DNA of 58,222 bases from Pseudoprimorskyibacter insulae (GTDB lineage Bacteria > Pseudomonadota > Alphaproteobacteria > Rhodobacterales > Rhodobacteraceae), in contig NZ_OMOJ01000016.1 in NCBI RefSeq assembly GCF_900302505.1, positions 1 to 58,222 on the forward strand, given 5' to 3'. Under the pieces are notes generated by a model. That model saw only the letters and a program-made list of their open reading frames with translations. It was not told where the DNA came from and did not search any database. Shown piece after piece: positions 35,479 through 44,391 of this stretch (position 1 is its first letter; each line of letters opens with the position of its first letter). The position numbers and the translations under genes are program-made.

Positions 35479-36228
35479 ATGTCGGAGCCTCTAAACCCCG
35501 CGCAACACGCGAAAAACCTACGATGGGATGAACCAGTGCTGAAATGGCTAGAAACACAGGAACGCAAACTGCGCTATTCCTTTGGCAATGACATCAGCAC
35601 GCCCAAAGCGCGGTTCTGGTCAAAGGTGCACTACCACTTGTTTGACCACGCCTTCCTGCGCGTTCCATGGACAAATTTCTATCAAATCGCACCGGGGGTG
35701 TATCGGTCGAACCAGCCGACGCACGCGCGGTTCGAAAAATACGCCGCTATGGGCATCAAAACGGTCATCAACCTGCGGGGCGAAGATGTCTGGGCGCATT
35801 ACCTGTTCGAAAAGGAAAGCGTCGAAGGTTTGGGCATGACTTTGGTCAATGCCAAGCTATACGCCCGCAGCGCCGCCGCGCCGGAATTTATCATCGGTGT
35901 GGTGGACGCGCTGAAGGCGGCGGAAAAACCGTTGATGTTCCATTGCAAATCCGGCGCAGACCGCGCGGGGTTCGTGGCCGCGATGTACCTTTTGGTGTTC
36001 GAAAGGGCCAGCGTGGATGAGGCGCGCAGGCAACTTAGCCTGAAGTACATTCACCTCAAATCCACCAAGACCGGCGTCCAGGACTATATCCTTGACGTCT
36101 ATGATGCCCGCAATCAGCGCGATCCGATCAGCTTCGAAGACTGGCTGCGCAACGAATATGACCATGTCGCGATTCAGGAAGGCTTTAACAAACGCCTGCC
36201 CCCCGACGCCGTAAAGGCCCGCGCATGA
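35479..36228 (+). CDS. Dual-specificity/tyrosine phosphatase-like protein
   Basis: Cysteine-dependent phosphatase of 249 residues. The active-site loop is HCKSGADRAGFVAAMY (CX5R), preceded by a general-acid region in GVYRSNQPTHARFEKYAAMG and KTVINLRGEDVW, the arrangement of the DSP group. It has no signal peptide. It overlaps an MsbA-like exporter gene by ATGA. That link suggests a phosphorylated lipid or glycolipid precursor as substrate, or control of the exporter; this is inferred. Confidence 0.82.
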   Translation: MSEPLNPAQHAKNLRWDEPVLKWLETQERKLRYSFGNDISTPKARFWSKVHYHLFDHAFLRVPWTNFYQIAPGVYRSNQPTHARFEKYAAMGIKTVINLRGEDVWAHYLFEKESVEGLGMTLVNAKLYARSAAAPEFIIGVVDALKAAEKPLMFHCKSGADRAGFVAAMYLLVFERASVDEARRQLSLKYIHLKSTKTGVQDYILDVYDARNQRDPISFEDWLRNEYDHVAIQEGFNKRLPPDAVKARA

Positions 36229-37967
36229 GCGCCCCCGAGGCCAAGCCGCGCGGCTTGCTGGCCTGGGTCTGGACGGCCTATCTGCGCCACCATCTGGGGC
36301 TTATGCTTCTGGCCATGTTCTTCATGGCGATTGAGGGCGGGATGTTCGGCGCCCTCAGCTATATGATGAAGCCGATGTTCGATAAGGTGTTCATCGCCGG
36401 TGATACAAACGCGCTGAAATGGGTCGGGCTGGCGGTTCTGGGGATCTTTGCGCTGCGGGCCTTTTCCAGCATCACGCAGAACGTGCTGATGTCGCGCCTT
36501 AGCCAGCAGACCGTCGGCCAGATCCGCACCGATCTGGTGGCGCATCTGATGACACTGGACGGCAGCTTTCATCAGGCCAACCCGCCCGGCAACCTGATCC
36601 AGCGGATCGAAGGCGATGTTGAGGCGGTCAACCGGCTGTGGCGCACCGTCATCACCAGCGCGGGTCGCGATCTGGTTGCCTTGGTCGCGCTGTTTGGCGT
36701 GGCGCTAAGTGTCGATTGGCGTTGGACTGCCGTCGCGCTGGTTGGCACGCCACTTCTGGTGGCCCCGGCGATTTTTGTGCAAAAATTCGTTCGCCGGAAT
36801 GCGCGGTCGGCCCGCGTGATCGCAGCACGCCTGTCGACGCGGGTCGATGAGGTGTTCCACGGTATCATCCCGATCAAACTGAACCGGATTGAGGACTACC
36901 AGACCGACCGCTATCGCGACCTGACCCAGGATCGCGTACGGACTGAGGTGCGATCCGCCCTTGGCGAAAGCTCGATCCCCGGTCTGATCGACCTGATGTC
37001 GGGCTTTGGCTTTCTGGGAGTGCTGTATTTCGGCGGTCAGGAAATCATCGCGGGCGAAAAGACCGTGGGCGATTTCATGGCGTTCTTCACCGCAATCGGT
37101 CTGGCGTTTGAACCGCTGCGCCGTCTGGGTGCGGTTAGTGGCGTCTGGCAAGTGGCCGCCGCCGGGATCGAACGCATCCGCGACCTGCTGGAAACCCGTC
37201 CGACCATCACCAGCCCGGCCAAGCCCAAAGCCGCACCGAAAGATGTGCCGGGGATCGTGCTGAACGACGTGCGTTATAATATCGGCGATGTCGAAATCCT
37301 GCGCGGCGCCAGCTTTACCGCCGAAGCCGGCAAGACAACGGCATTGGTCGGGGCCTCTGGTGCGGGCAAATCGACGGTGTTCAACCTGTTGACCCGTCTG
37401 GCCGATCCGCAAACCGGAGAAATCGCCATTGGCGGCACTGCGGTGCGGGATATGGCCCTGCCCGATCTGCGCGGCCTGTTTTCGGTGGTTAGCCAAGAAG
37501 CGTCGCTATTCGACGAAACCCTGCGCGACAATATCCTGCTGGGCCGCACAGACGTGACCGATGCCGATCTGGACCCGGTGCTGCAAGCGGCCCATGTGGC
37601 CGACTTCCTGCCACGCCTGCCTGCCGGGTTGGACAGCCCCGCCGGACCGCGCGGCACCAACCTGTCGGGCGGTCAGCGTCAGCGCGTGGCGATTGCCCGC
37701 GCCCTGCTGCGCAACACCCCGGTTCTGTTGCTGGATGAGGCAACATCGGCGCTTGATGCCCAGTCCGAGGCCAAGGTGCAGGACGCGTTGGACAAGCTGG
37801 CCAAGGGGCGCACCACATTGGTTATTGCGCACCGGCTGTCTACGGTGCGGCATGCCGATAAAATCGTGGTGATGGATCAGGGCCGCGTCGTTGACCAAGG
37901 CACCCATGATGAGCTGATCGCGCGCGGCGGGATCTACGCCAACCTGCACAAGCTACAGATCAGTTAA
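36225..37967 (+). CDS. ABC exporter, MsbA-like (fused membrane and ATPase domains)
   Basis: Half-size exporter of 580 residues. Six membrane helices lie in residues 20-310 (SITQNVLMSRLSQQTVGQIRTDLVAHLMTL in the coupling region). The nucleotide-binding domain follows with Walker A VGASGAGKSTVF, signature NLSGGQRQRVAIARALL, Walker B VLLLDEATSALD and H-loop IAHRLSTV. Likely cargo is lipid A or another lipid. The start overlaps the phosphatase gene, and the end overlaps the convergent glycosyltransferase by 4 bases. Confidence 0.88.
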   Translation: MSAPEAKPRGLLAWVWTAYLRHHLGLMLLAMFFMAIEGGMFGALSYMMKPMFDKVFIAGDTNALKWVGLAVLGIFALRAFSSITQNVLMSRLSQQTVGQIRTDLVAHLMTLDGSFHQANPPGNLIQRIEGDVEAVNRLWRTVITSAGRDLVALVALFGVALSVDWRWTAVALVGTPLLVAPAIFVQKFVRRNARSARVIAARLSTRVDEVFHGIIPIKLNRIEDYQTDRYRDLTQDRVRTEVRSALGESSIPGLIDLMSGFGFLGVLYFGGQEIIAGEKTVGDFMAFFTAIGLAFEPLRRLGAVSGVWQVAAAGIERIRDLLETRPTITSPAKPKAAPKDVPGIVLNDVRYNIGDVEILRGASFTAEAGKTTALVGASGAGKSTVFNLLTRLADPQTGEIAIGGTAVRDMALPDLRGLFSVVSQEASLFDETLRDNILLGRTDVTDADLDPVLQAAHVADFLPRLPAGLDSPAGPRGTNLSGGQRQRVAIARALLRNTPVLLLDEATSALDAQSEAKVQDALDKLAKGRTTLVIAHRLSTVRHADKIVVMDQGRVVDQGTHDELIARGGIYANLHKLQIS

Positions 37968-38641
37968 GCGTCATAGTCTTTGCGCAGCCGCGCAGGGGCC
38001 GTACCCAGCCCATAGCGCACCTGCCGCAGCAGATTGCCCGCCCCGCGACGGATCCACCCGTCGCGGCGGTAGCGGTCGGCGCTGGTCAAAACTTCAATGC
38101 CCATCGGGCGCAGGTGGCCACGCAAGGCGCGGGCCATGGCAATATCCTCCATCAAGGGCATGTCGCGATAGCCGCCGCAATCGCGGTAAAGCGCCGTGGG
38201 CATCAATAGGCCTTGATCGCCAAACGGCAGGCCAAACAGGCGCGACCGCAGGTTCGCCCAGCCTGCCACAACGCGCGGCGCAAACCCGACAGAATCAAAC
38301 CTAAGCCAGCCGTAATAAGCCCCCGGACGATCCAACAGGTATTCGGCTTGCAGGCTCCACCCCGGCGGCAGGCGGCTGTCGGCATGCAGGATCAACAACC
38401 ATACCCCCTGCGCCGCATCGCATCCACGCCGCAATTGCCCGCCGCGCGAAGGATCGCCCGTTAAGATGTCGGCCCCCGCCGCCTGCGCAATCGCTCGCGT
38501 TCCGTCGGTCGATCCACCGTCTGACAGGATCAGATCACGGATCAACCCCGCCTCGACCCCTTCCATCAGGCTTGCCAGCAATCCCGGCAAGGCTGCCTCT
38601 GCATTCAAGGTCGGCACAACGACCGAGATGGGTGCCCGCAT
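37964..38641 (-). CDS. Family 2 glycosyltransferase (TIGR04283-like)
   Basis: The 225-residue GT-A enzyme has VVVPTLNAEAALPGLLASL, the DxD-containing ILSDGGSTDGTRAIA, a long ILHADSRLPPGWSLQAEYLL and GDQGLLMPTALYRDCGGY. The AGGGGAAG site fixes the ATG at 38641. It is divergent from ygfZ with 64 bases between starts. The acceptor is unknown; relatives act on lipids or pigments. Confidence 0.82.
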   Translation of the reverse strand: MRAPISVVVPTLNAEAALPGLLASLMEGVEAGLIRDLILSDGGSTDGTRAIAQAAGADILTGDPSRGGQLRRGCDAAQGVWLLILHADSRLPPGWSLQAEYLLDRPGAYYGWLRFDSVGFAPRVVAGWANLRSRLFGLPFGDQGLLMPTALYRDCGGYRDMPLMEDIAMARALRGHLRPMGIEVLTSADRYRRDGWIRRGAGNLLRQVRYGLGTAPARLRKDYDA

Positions 38642-38705
38642 GGTCTTCCCCTGTTGTTTTGCCAGAACCATCCTATATGTCTGGCCCAACGACAAGGAGT
38701 TCCCC

Positions 38706-39443
38706 ATGACCGAGCAGGCCCGTACCATTTTGCGAGTATCTGGCAACGACGCTGCCAGCTTTCTGCAAGGTTTGGTGACCAATGATGTCAATCGCTTGAA
38801 AACCGGCATCGTTTACGCAGCCATGCTGACGCCGCAGGGCAAGTATCTTGCCGATTTTTTCCTTGTCCCTGACGGGTCTGACATCCTGATTGACGTTGCG
38901 TCCCCGCTGGCGGCCGGGCTGTTTCAGCGGCTGTCGATGTACAAACTGCGCGCCGATGTAACGCTGGTCCAGACCGACCAGACCGTGGCGCGTGGCCCCC
39001 TGCCCGTGCCGGACGGCGCGTTTGCCGACCCGCGCCATGCCGCGATGGGCTGGCGCGCCTATGATGGCCGCCCCGATGCGCCCGGCATTGACTGGACCGC
39101 GCTGCGTGTCGCCAATTGCATCCCCGAAAGCGGCATCGAACTGACGCCCGACACCTTTATTCTTGAGGCCGGGTTTGAGGCGCTGAACGGCGTCGATTTC
39201 CGCAAGGGCTGTTATGTGGGGCAGGAAGTCACCGCGCGGATGAAGCACAAGACCGAGCTTCGCAAAGGTCTGGCCCGTGTCAGCATCAGCGACGAAGTGC
39301 CGATCGGTACGACCATCATGGCCGGTGACAAAGAGGCGGGGCAGGTTTTCAGTCAAAGCAACGGCGAAGGAATCGCATATCTTAGATTCGACCGGGCGAC
39401 TGGCGCACTTTCTGCCGAATTGTCATCAGTTGAGAAACTATAG
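38706..39443 (+). CDS. ygfZ: Folate-binding protein YgfZ (iron-sulfur cluster maintenance)
   Basis: Tetrahydrofolate-dependent protein aiding iron-sulfur enzymes. The 245-residue protein carries the signature KGCYVGQEVTARMKHK with the conserved Cys, preceded by RVSGNDAASFLQGLVTNDV and MLTPQGKYLADFFL. AAGGAG precedes the ATG. It is shorter than E. coli YgfZ, as usual in alphaproteobacteria. Confidence 0.9.
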   Translation: MTEQARTILRVSGNDAASFLQGLVTNDVNRLKTGIVYAAMLTPQGKYLADFFLVPDGSDILIDVASPLAAGLFQRLSMYKLRADVTLVQTDQTVARGPLPVPDGAFADPRHAAMGWRAYDGRPDAPGIDWTALRVANCIPESGIELTPDTFILEAGFEALNGVDFRKGCYVGQEVTARMKHKTELRKGLARVSISDEVPIGTTIMAGDKEAGQVFSQSNGEGIAYLRFDRATGALSAELSSVEKL

Positions 39444-39505
39444 GGAGTATGCTGCCGATTTGACCTAAAATTGGCGATTAATTCACCCTGGGCGCGACTA
39501 AGAAT

Positions 39506-39520
39506 TTAATGCTGCCTTAA
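39506..39520. promoter_or_regulatory. CtrA-type box upstream of the RTX gene
   Basis: TTAA-TGCTGCC-TTAA fits the CtrA consensus TTAA-N7-TTAA exactly. It lies 201 bases before the RTX start codon in an AT-rich leader. A weak promoter (TTATCG, 16 bases, TATACT at 39631-39636) follows it, inside a CAGTATACTG palindrome. Control by CtrA is inference from the motif. Confidence 0.5.
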
Positions 39521-39720
39521 TCTTTACAAGATTGCGCCGCCAAAACGCGCCGCGCACCCGGTATCCAAAGTGTGAACCTCCGACAAAGGGGTCATGTGTC
39601 CGCCGCGATTATCGGTGTTTTTGTAAACAGTATACTGCGGGCAAAGATCTTGTTTCGGAACGCACAAAAACAGACCTGACCAAACTGTTGGCAGGCCCCT
39701 GTGACTTTGGGTGAGAACCG

Positions 39721-41970
39721 ATGACTGTGGCAACGACCGAGCAGACAAAGGACAAATTTGTCCGCAACTCCATCGACGGAACGAACCGTGGCGACACGAT
39801 CATTACCGGCGACACTCATGACATCATCAACGGCCTTGATGGCGCCGACTACATCTCGACGGGTGGCGGCCATGACAAGCTGAACGGCGGTAACGGCAAC
39901 GATACCCTGGACGGCGGCACTTCGGGCGACAACACGATGAACGGCGGCGAAGGCAACGATATCCTGATCGGCGGCGATGATTTCGACTGGCTGAACGGCG
40001 GCAATGGCAATGACCACGCCACCGCAGGCGCAGGCAATGACCGGCTGGCAGGCGGCGAAGGCAATGACACCCTTCTGGCAGGGCCCGGCAACGACCGCGC
40101 CGATGGCGGCGAAGGACGCGACTACATCGACGCAGGCGACGGCGACGACCGCCTGTCGGGCGGCGATGACAATGACACTATTCTTGGCGGCGCGGGCAAT
40201 GACCGCGGCGATGGCGGCGCGGGCAACGACTATATCACCGGCGACGATGGCGACGATTGGGTCAACGGCGGCAAGGGCAACGATACGGTCCTTGGCGGTG
40301 CGGGCAACGACCGCATGAACGGCGGCGACGAAGACGACTATATGAACGGCCATGACGGCAACGACTGGATGAACGGCGGCGAAGGCAACGACACCGTGAT
40401 CGGTGGCGAAGGCAACAACCGCATGACCGGCGGCACAGGCGACGACTTCCTGACCGCAGGCAGCGGCGATGACTGGGTCGTGGGCAGCGAAGGCAATGAC
40501 ACGCTTTACGCCGGACACGGCAACAACCGCGTCGCGGGCGGCACCGGCGCAGATACCATGACCTCCGGCAATGGCGACGACCGCGTGGACGGCGGCGACG
40601 AAAGCGATCTGATCTGGGCGGGCCATGGCACCAACCGAATTTCCGGCGGCCAGGGCAATGACACCATTCTGGCAGGCGCAGGGCGTGACCGCATCGACGC
40701 AGGTGATGGCGATGACCATATCGAGGCGGGCCACGGCACGAACGATGTGGCTGCGGGGGACGGCAATGACTCGATCCTGTCGGGCGACGGCGATGACACC
40801 CTGCACAGCGGCGACGGCAATGACATCGTTGATGCGGGCGCAGGCAATGACTTCCTGACCGGCAACGAAGGCAATGACACGCTTCTGGGGCGCGACGGGT
40901 CGGATCAGGCCTACGGCGGCGATGGCAACGACCTGATTATCGGCGGCAATGGCCATGACTTCATGACCGGCGGCGACAATGGCGACACGATCTACGGTGA
41001 AGCCGGGAACGACACGATCTACGGCGGCGCAGGTTCGGATTATCTGGTCGGCGGCGGCAGCTACGATCTCAGCTGGTACAGCTGGGATTTCGTGACCGAA
41101 ATCGGCGGCCAGCGCGTCAACTCGATGCAGATGTTTGGATCTGGCGCGTTCATGGCCGATGAAGAAGGCCGTGGCGACCGCGCGGTCGATGGCGGCGTGG
41201 TGCTGGACCTGACGCATTTCCTGATCGACGGGTACAACACCATTGGCGGCGGCAGCGGCAATGACACGCTGATTGGCGGATCACTGAACGACAACCTGTC
41301 GGGCGGCGCGCATAACGACCTACTGATCAGCGGCGGCGGCAATGACTACCTTGCCGGCGGCGATGACAATGACACCCTGATCGCAGGCTTCGGCAATGAC
41401 ACGCTGGACGGTGGCAGCGACATCGATACCTTTATCCTGCAATGGGATATGGACGTGTCGCAGTACGACACTGTGAACGATTACAAACCGCTGAAAGAAA
41501 CGATCACGATCAACGTCTCTGGCGCGGACTCGCTCCAAGAGGTGCTGAATGTTGCCAAGATCGTGCAGTTGGAAGGCAAGGTTCTGGTTGGCATCGGCTT
41601 TGACGGCACCAACCAATACAAGACCTCAAGCTATAAGATGGCCGTGCGGATCATGGAAACCACAGTGGACCAGTTTGACCTTGCGACGCTGTTCTCGGTC
41701 GCCGAGGTCGATGACGGCCCAGACCTGATCAATGCCACAGCCGCAGCGGACACCTTTGTCTTTACGCTTGGCATGGGGCAGGACAAGGTCATCAACGGGT
41801 TTGACCGGGCACAGGATACGGCGATCTTCACCATCCCGACCGCCGATGCCGGAACCGAGTTTCAAATCAGCGAAAGCCGCAGCGCGGTCACGGTACATTG
41901 GGGGGACGATGTGATTGTCTTCAACGACATCGCCCTGGCCGATCTGCACTACACGACCGAATTCATCTAA
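39721..41970 (+). CDS. RTX calcium-binding repeat protein, type I secretion candidate
   Basis: The 749-residue acidic protein is almost entirely RTX nonapeptides. From about residue 38 to 450 units of the form GGxGNDTxx follow one another, with variants such as GHGNNR and GHGTND, and further units occur at about 510-570. They fold as calcium-stabilised beta-rolls. An insertion (SYDLSWYSWDFVTEIGGQRV) breaks the array. The C-terminal 180 residues (ATAAADTFVFTLGMGQDKV and NDIALADLHYTTEFI) are typical of uncleaved type I secretion signals. No protease, lipase or adhesin domain is visible. No ABC/HlyD pair is adjacent; tolC lies 2.4 kb away. Confidence 0.88.
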   Translation: MTVATTEQTKDKFVRNSIDGTNRGDTIITGDTHDIINGLDGADYISTGGGHDKLNGGNGNDTLDGGTSGDNTMNGGEGNDILIGGDDFDWLNGGNGNDHATAGAGNDRLAGGEGNDTLLAGPGNDRADGGEGRDYIDAGDGDDRLSGGDDNDTILGGAGNDRGDGGAGNDYITGDDGDDWVNGGKGNDTVLGGAGNDRMNGGDEDDYMNGHDGNDWMNGGEGNDTVIGGEGNNRMTGGTGDDFLTAGSGDDWVVGSEGNDTLYAGHGNNRVAGGTGADTMTSGNGDDRVDGGDESDLIWAGHGTNRISGGQGNDTILAGAGRDRIDAGDGDDHIEAGHGTNDVAAGDGNDSILSGDGDDTLHSGDGNDIVDAGAGNDFLTGNEGNDTLLGRDGSDQAYGGDGNDLIIGGNGHDFMTGGDNGDTIYGEAGNDTIYGGAGSDYLVGGGSYDLSWYSWDFVTEIGGQRVNSMQMFGSGAFMADEEGRGDRAVDGGVVLDLTHFLIDGYNTIGGGSGNDTLIGGSLNDNLSGGAHNDLLISGGGNDYLAGGDDNDTLIAGFGNDTLDGGSDIDTFILQWDMDVSQYDTVNDYKPLKETITINVSGADSLQEVLNVAKIVQLEGKVLVGIGFDGTNQYKTSSYKMAVRIMETTVDQFDLATLFSVAEVDDGPDLINATAAADTFVFTLGMGQDKVINGFDRAQDTAIFTIPTADAGTEFQISESRSAVTVHWGDDVIVFNDIALADLHYTTEFI

Positions 41971-41991
41971 CCGGTATACGCCGGACATGCG

Positions 41992-42024
41992 AAGGGCCGC
42001 ACCTTGCTGGGGGCGGCCCTTTTG
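41992..42024. terminator. Bidirectional terminator between RTX gene and efp
   Basis: AAGGGCCGC (41992-42000) pairs with GCGGCCCTT (42013-42021), followed by TT on the plus strand. It sits between two convergent genes. Confidence 0.7.
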
Positions 42025-42043
42025 CTTGGATCGAAACAGCGGC

Positions 42044-42607
42044 TTAGGCGCGTTCCGAATATTCCATGGTCTCGGTGTTGACGATGATGTCCTCGTCCTG
42101 CGCGATGAACGGCGGCACCATGACCTTGACGCCATTGTCCAGAATGGCCGGTTTAAAGCTGTTGGCGGCGGTCTGGCCTTTTACGACCGGCTCCGTCTCA
42201 ACCACTTTGCAGGTCACTTTCTGCGGCAGCGTCGCGTTCAGCGCTTCGCTTTCGTGGAATTCCACAACGATGGTCATGCCGTCCTGCAAGAACGGGCGAC
42301 GTTCGCCAAGCAGATCTGCGGGCAGTTCGATCTGTTCGAAGGTTTCGGAATCCATGAACACCAGCATGCCGTCAGTTTCATACAGGAACTGCTGGTCCTT
42401 TTGCTCAAGGCGCACGCGTTCCACCTTATCGGCGCTGCGGAAGCGTTCGTTCAGCTTGGAGCCGCTGCGAAGGTTGCGCATTTCAACCTGAGCAAAAGCA
42501 CCGCCCTTCCCTGGCTTGACGTGATCAACCTTGACCGCAGCCCACAGGCCGCCTTCATGTTCAAGGATGTTTCCGGGGCGAATTTCGTTACCGTTGATCT
42601 TGGGCAT
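42044..42607 (-). CDS. efp: Elongation factor P
   Basis: Ribosome-binding factor that relieves stalling at polyproline stretches. The 187-residue protein has [20 protein letters not shown], the modified-lysine loop [17 protein letters not shown] and the C-terminal [24 protein letters not shown] 42607 was chosen over a TTG two codons earlier. It is monocistronic, with a promoter 42 bases upstream. Confidence 0.95.
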   Translation of the reverse strand: MPKINGNEIRPGNILEHEGGLWAAVKVDHVKPGKGGAFAQVEMRNLRSGSKLNERFRSADKVERVRLEQKDQQFLYETDGMLVFMDSETFEQIELPADLLGERRPFLQDGMTIVVEFHESEALNATLPQKVTCKVVETEPVVKGQTAANSFKPAILDNGVKVMVPPFIAQDEDIIVNTETMEYSERA

Positions 42608-42648
42608 GTGCAAAACCGTGACAAAAGGTTGATAGATCGTTGCGCCCT

Positions 42649-42677
42649 CCTATATCTGGCGGGTGGCAGGCTGGCAA
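42649..42677 (-). promoter_or_regulatory. Sigma-70 promoter of efp
   Basis: On the minus strand, TTGCCA (42677-42672), a 17-base spacer and TATAGG (42654-42649) form a good promoter, placing the start of the message about 35 bases before the ATG. Confidence 0.55.
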
Positions 42678-42822
42678 GACAACCTATTTCGTTATGCACC
42701 CGCAGAAAGCCATGCATAGGGCGCATAGGTGCTATGCCTTATAGGGGTATCCGAATCGCACGATATAGGCCATAACCCTCGCCACGCCACAAAATACAAG
42801 AGCAATAATTAAAGGACGAATC

Positions 42823-43143
42823 ATGACGGATTTCGTTGACGGTACAGCGTTCAACACCGAACAAGGGAACCGTGCGCGCAAACTCTTCGCCGCCGTTGTT
42901 CTTGCTGCTCTGGATGATGCCATTGCTGACGACAAGAAGTATGGCAATGGACCTGAGCAGATCGCCCGCTGGGCGCGTTCGCGTGATGGCCGTGAAGTGC
43001 TGTCATGCGCAGGCATCGACCCGAACGAACGTGTGGTGTCCGGGCTGATGGAATTCGTGTCGAAAGGGATCCGCACGTCGGTCGCCCTGTCGCGCGAAGA
43101 AAGCGAGCGTCGTAACGCTGCGCAACAGGCAGAAGCCGCCTGA
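42823..43143 (+). CDS. Conserved small alphaproteobacterial protein of unknown function
   Basis: The 106-residue helical protein (FNTEQGNRARKLFAAVVLAALDDAIADDKKYGNG, ARSRDGREVLSCAGIDPNERVV) is of a type I recall as a Rhodobacterales hypothetical, but no function is known to me. AAAGGACG precedes the ATG and a strong terminator follows. It is divergent from efp. Confidence 0.75.
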   Translation: MTDFVDGTAFNTEQGNRARKLFAAVVLAALDDAIADDKKYGNGPEQIARWARSRDGREVLSCAGIDPNERVVSGLMEFVSKGIRTSVALSREESERRNAAQQAEAA

Positions 43144-43167
43144 TCCAACACCACGGCCTACTATGAC

Positions 43168-43200
43168 AAAAGCGCACCCAAGGGTGCGCTTTTTGTTTTT
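43168..43200. terminator. Bidirectional intrinsic terminator
   Basis: AAAAGCGCACCC (43168-43179) and GGGTGCGCTTTT (43182-43193) form a long perfect stem, followed by GTTTTTT. It separates the small conserved gene from the convergent popZ-like gene. Confidence 0.85.
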
Positions 43201-43219
43201 TCCGATTGCCCCGAAAGGG

Positions 43220-44317
43220 TTATTCCAGCTCTCGCGCCATCAGCGCCCGCTGGATTTCGCGGCGCACCATCTTGCGCACGTTGCGTGTGATCCGTTCCCC
43301 CAAGACCCCGCGCAGTTCCTCTTGTAGAACCTGCTGGATCAACCCGCGCAGCGCGGCCTCATCCATGCCAGTGGCTTTGGTCGCTGAATTCGGAACAGCG
43401 CGCAAAGGCGGGAAGTCCGGGCGGCGCGGCGCCTCTGCCGATTTCTCAGGCGCGCGATGCGCAAACAGGACATGCGGCGTAGGGGCCTCATCGGCCTCAG
43501 GCGCGGTGATGGACGTGTCAGGGTCGACATCCAGCGCCATCGGGGCCTCAGGCACTTCGGCGGAGGCCTCGGCGGCAGGCGCCTCAGACGCGGCAGGTGC
43601 GTCAACCACCTCGGCGGCAGTCTCTTCTGGCGCGGTCAGTTCGTCCCACACTTCGGGCATCGGGGCGACAGGATCTGCCATTGCATCACCAGTTTCCGAC
43701 TCCCACTCGCCCTGCCCGCGGCCAATCATGGCCTCAAGCTCGGCAATCTTTTCTTCCAAGGTCCGCGCTCGGTCAGACGGCGTTTCCTCGGCCTCAACCG
43801 CTTTCAGCAGTGTCAGGGGAATAACATCGTCCATGACAGGCGCAGGCATTTCTGCGGCGGGCGCAGGTGCTTCGGCGGCTTCAGCGACCTGCGCCGGGAA
43901 GCGTTGAAACAGCGCGATACGCAATTCTTCGAGGATGGCTTCCTTGGCGGCCTTGTCGGTCAGACCGCCCAGACGCTGCGCCAAGGCCGACACTTCGGCC
44001 AAGGTGGCATCTTGCGACACATCAAGGCTGACATCGTCGGGCGCTGCGGGCTCATCCAGACCTTCGGCCAAATCGGTGGTATCCAGCAGAACGTCATCTT
44101 CCTGACCAAGCGAGCTACCAAGATCAGCCTCAACCGGATCAGGAATCCTGAGTGCCTGCGTCAGAACCAGCTTGTCCATTGATTTATCCCGCTCCTGCTC
44201 CGCCTGTGCTGTCGCATTGGGTTCCGCAGCTTCCTGCGGCCCAATGTTTGCAGACACGAGCTTTCGAATGGACGATAGAACATCTTCCACGGGAACATTC
44301 GTGACTGGATCAGACAT
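43220..44317 (-). CDS. popZ: PopZ-like polar scaffold candidate (DUF2497-type)
   Basis: The 365-residue acidic protein has a conserved N-terminal helix (VEDVLSSIRKLVSANI), a long Ala/Glu/Pro-rich disordered centre, and a C-terminal helical block (EAALRGLIQQVLQEELRGVL followed by ITRNVRKMVRREIQ). This helix, disordered linker and oligomerisation helices layout is that of PopZ, which anchors the chromosome origin at the cell pole. The order popZ-tolC-pcm, known in other alphaproteobacteria, supports it. Sequence identity to Caulobacter PopZ looks low, so it is a candidate. Confidence 0.65.
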   Translation of the reverse strand: MSDPVTNVPVEDVLSSIRKLVSANIGPQEAAEPNATAQAEQERDKSMDKLVLTQALRIPDPVEADLGSSLGQEDDVLLDTTDLAEGLDEPAAPDDVSLDVSQDATLAEVSALAQRLGGLTDKAAKEAILEELRIALFQRFPAQVAEAAEAPAPAAEMPAPVMDDVIPLTLLKAVEAEETPSDRARTLEEKIAELEAMIGRGQGEWESETGDAMADPVAPMPEVWDELTAPEETAAEVVDAPAASEAPAAEASAEVPEAPMALDVDPDTSITAPEADEAPTPHVLFAHRAPEKSAEAPRRPDFPPLRAVPNSATKATGMDEAALRGLIQQVLQEELRGVLGERITRNVRKMVRREIQRALMARELE

Positions 44318-44391
44318 AACGGACTACCACTCTCGCCTCGGGCATAAGCCTAGCCCGACCAAAAGATTCTGACAATAGATCCGCGAAAACT

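Noticed and set aside
39721-41100. CRISPR-like or satellite DNA repeats
   Set aside because: The periodic 27-base units encode RTX nonapeptides in frame and vary at third positions, as protein repeats do; there are no unique spacers.
39592-41217. Open minus-strand frame with repeated VVAIAAV-like sequence opposite the RTX gene
   Set aside because: It is the mirror of the RTX repeats; its repetition follows from the sense repeats and it has no ribosome site.
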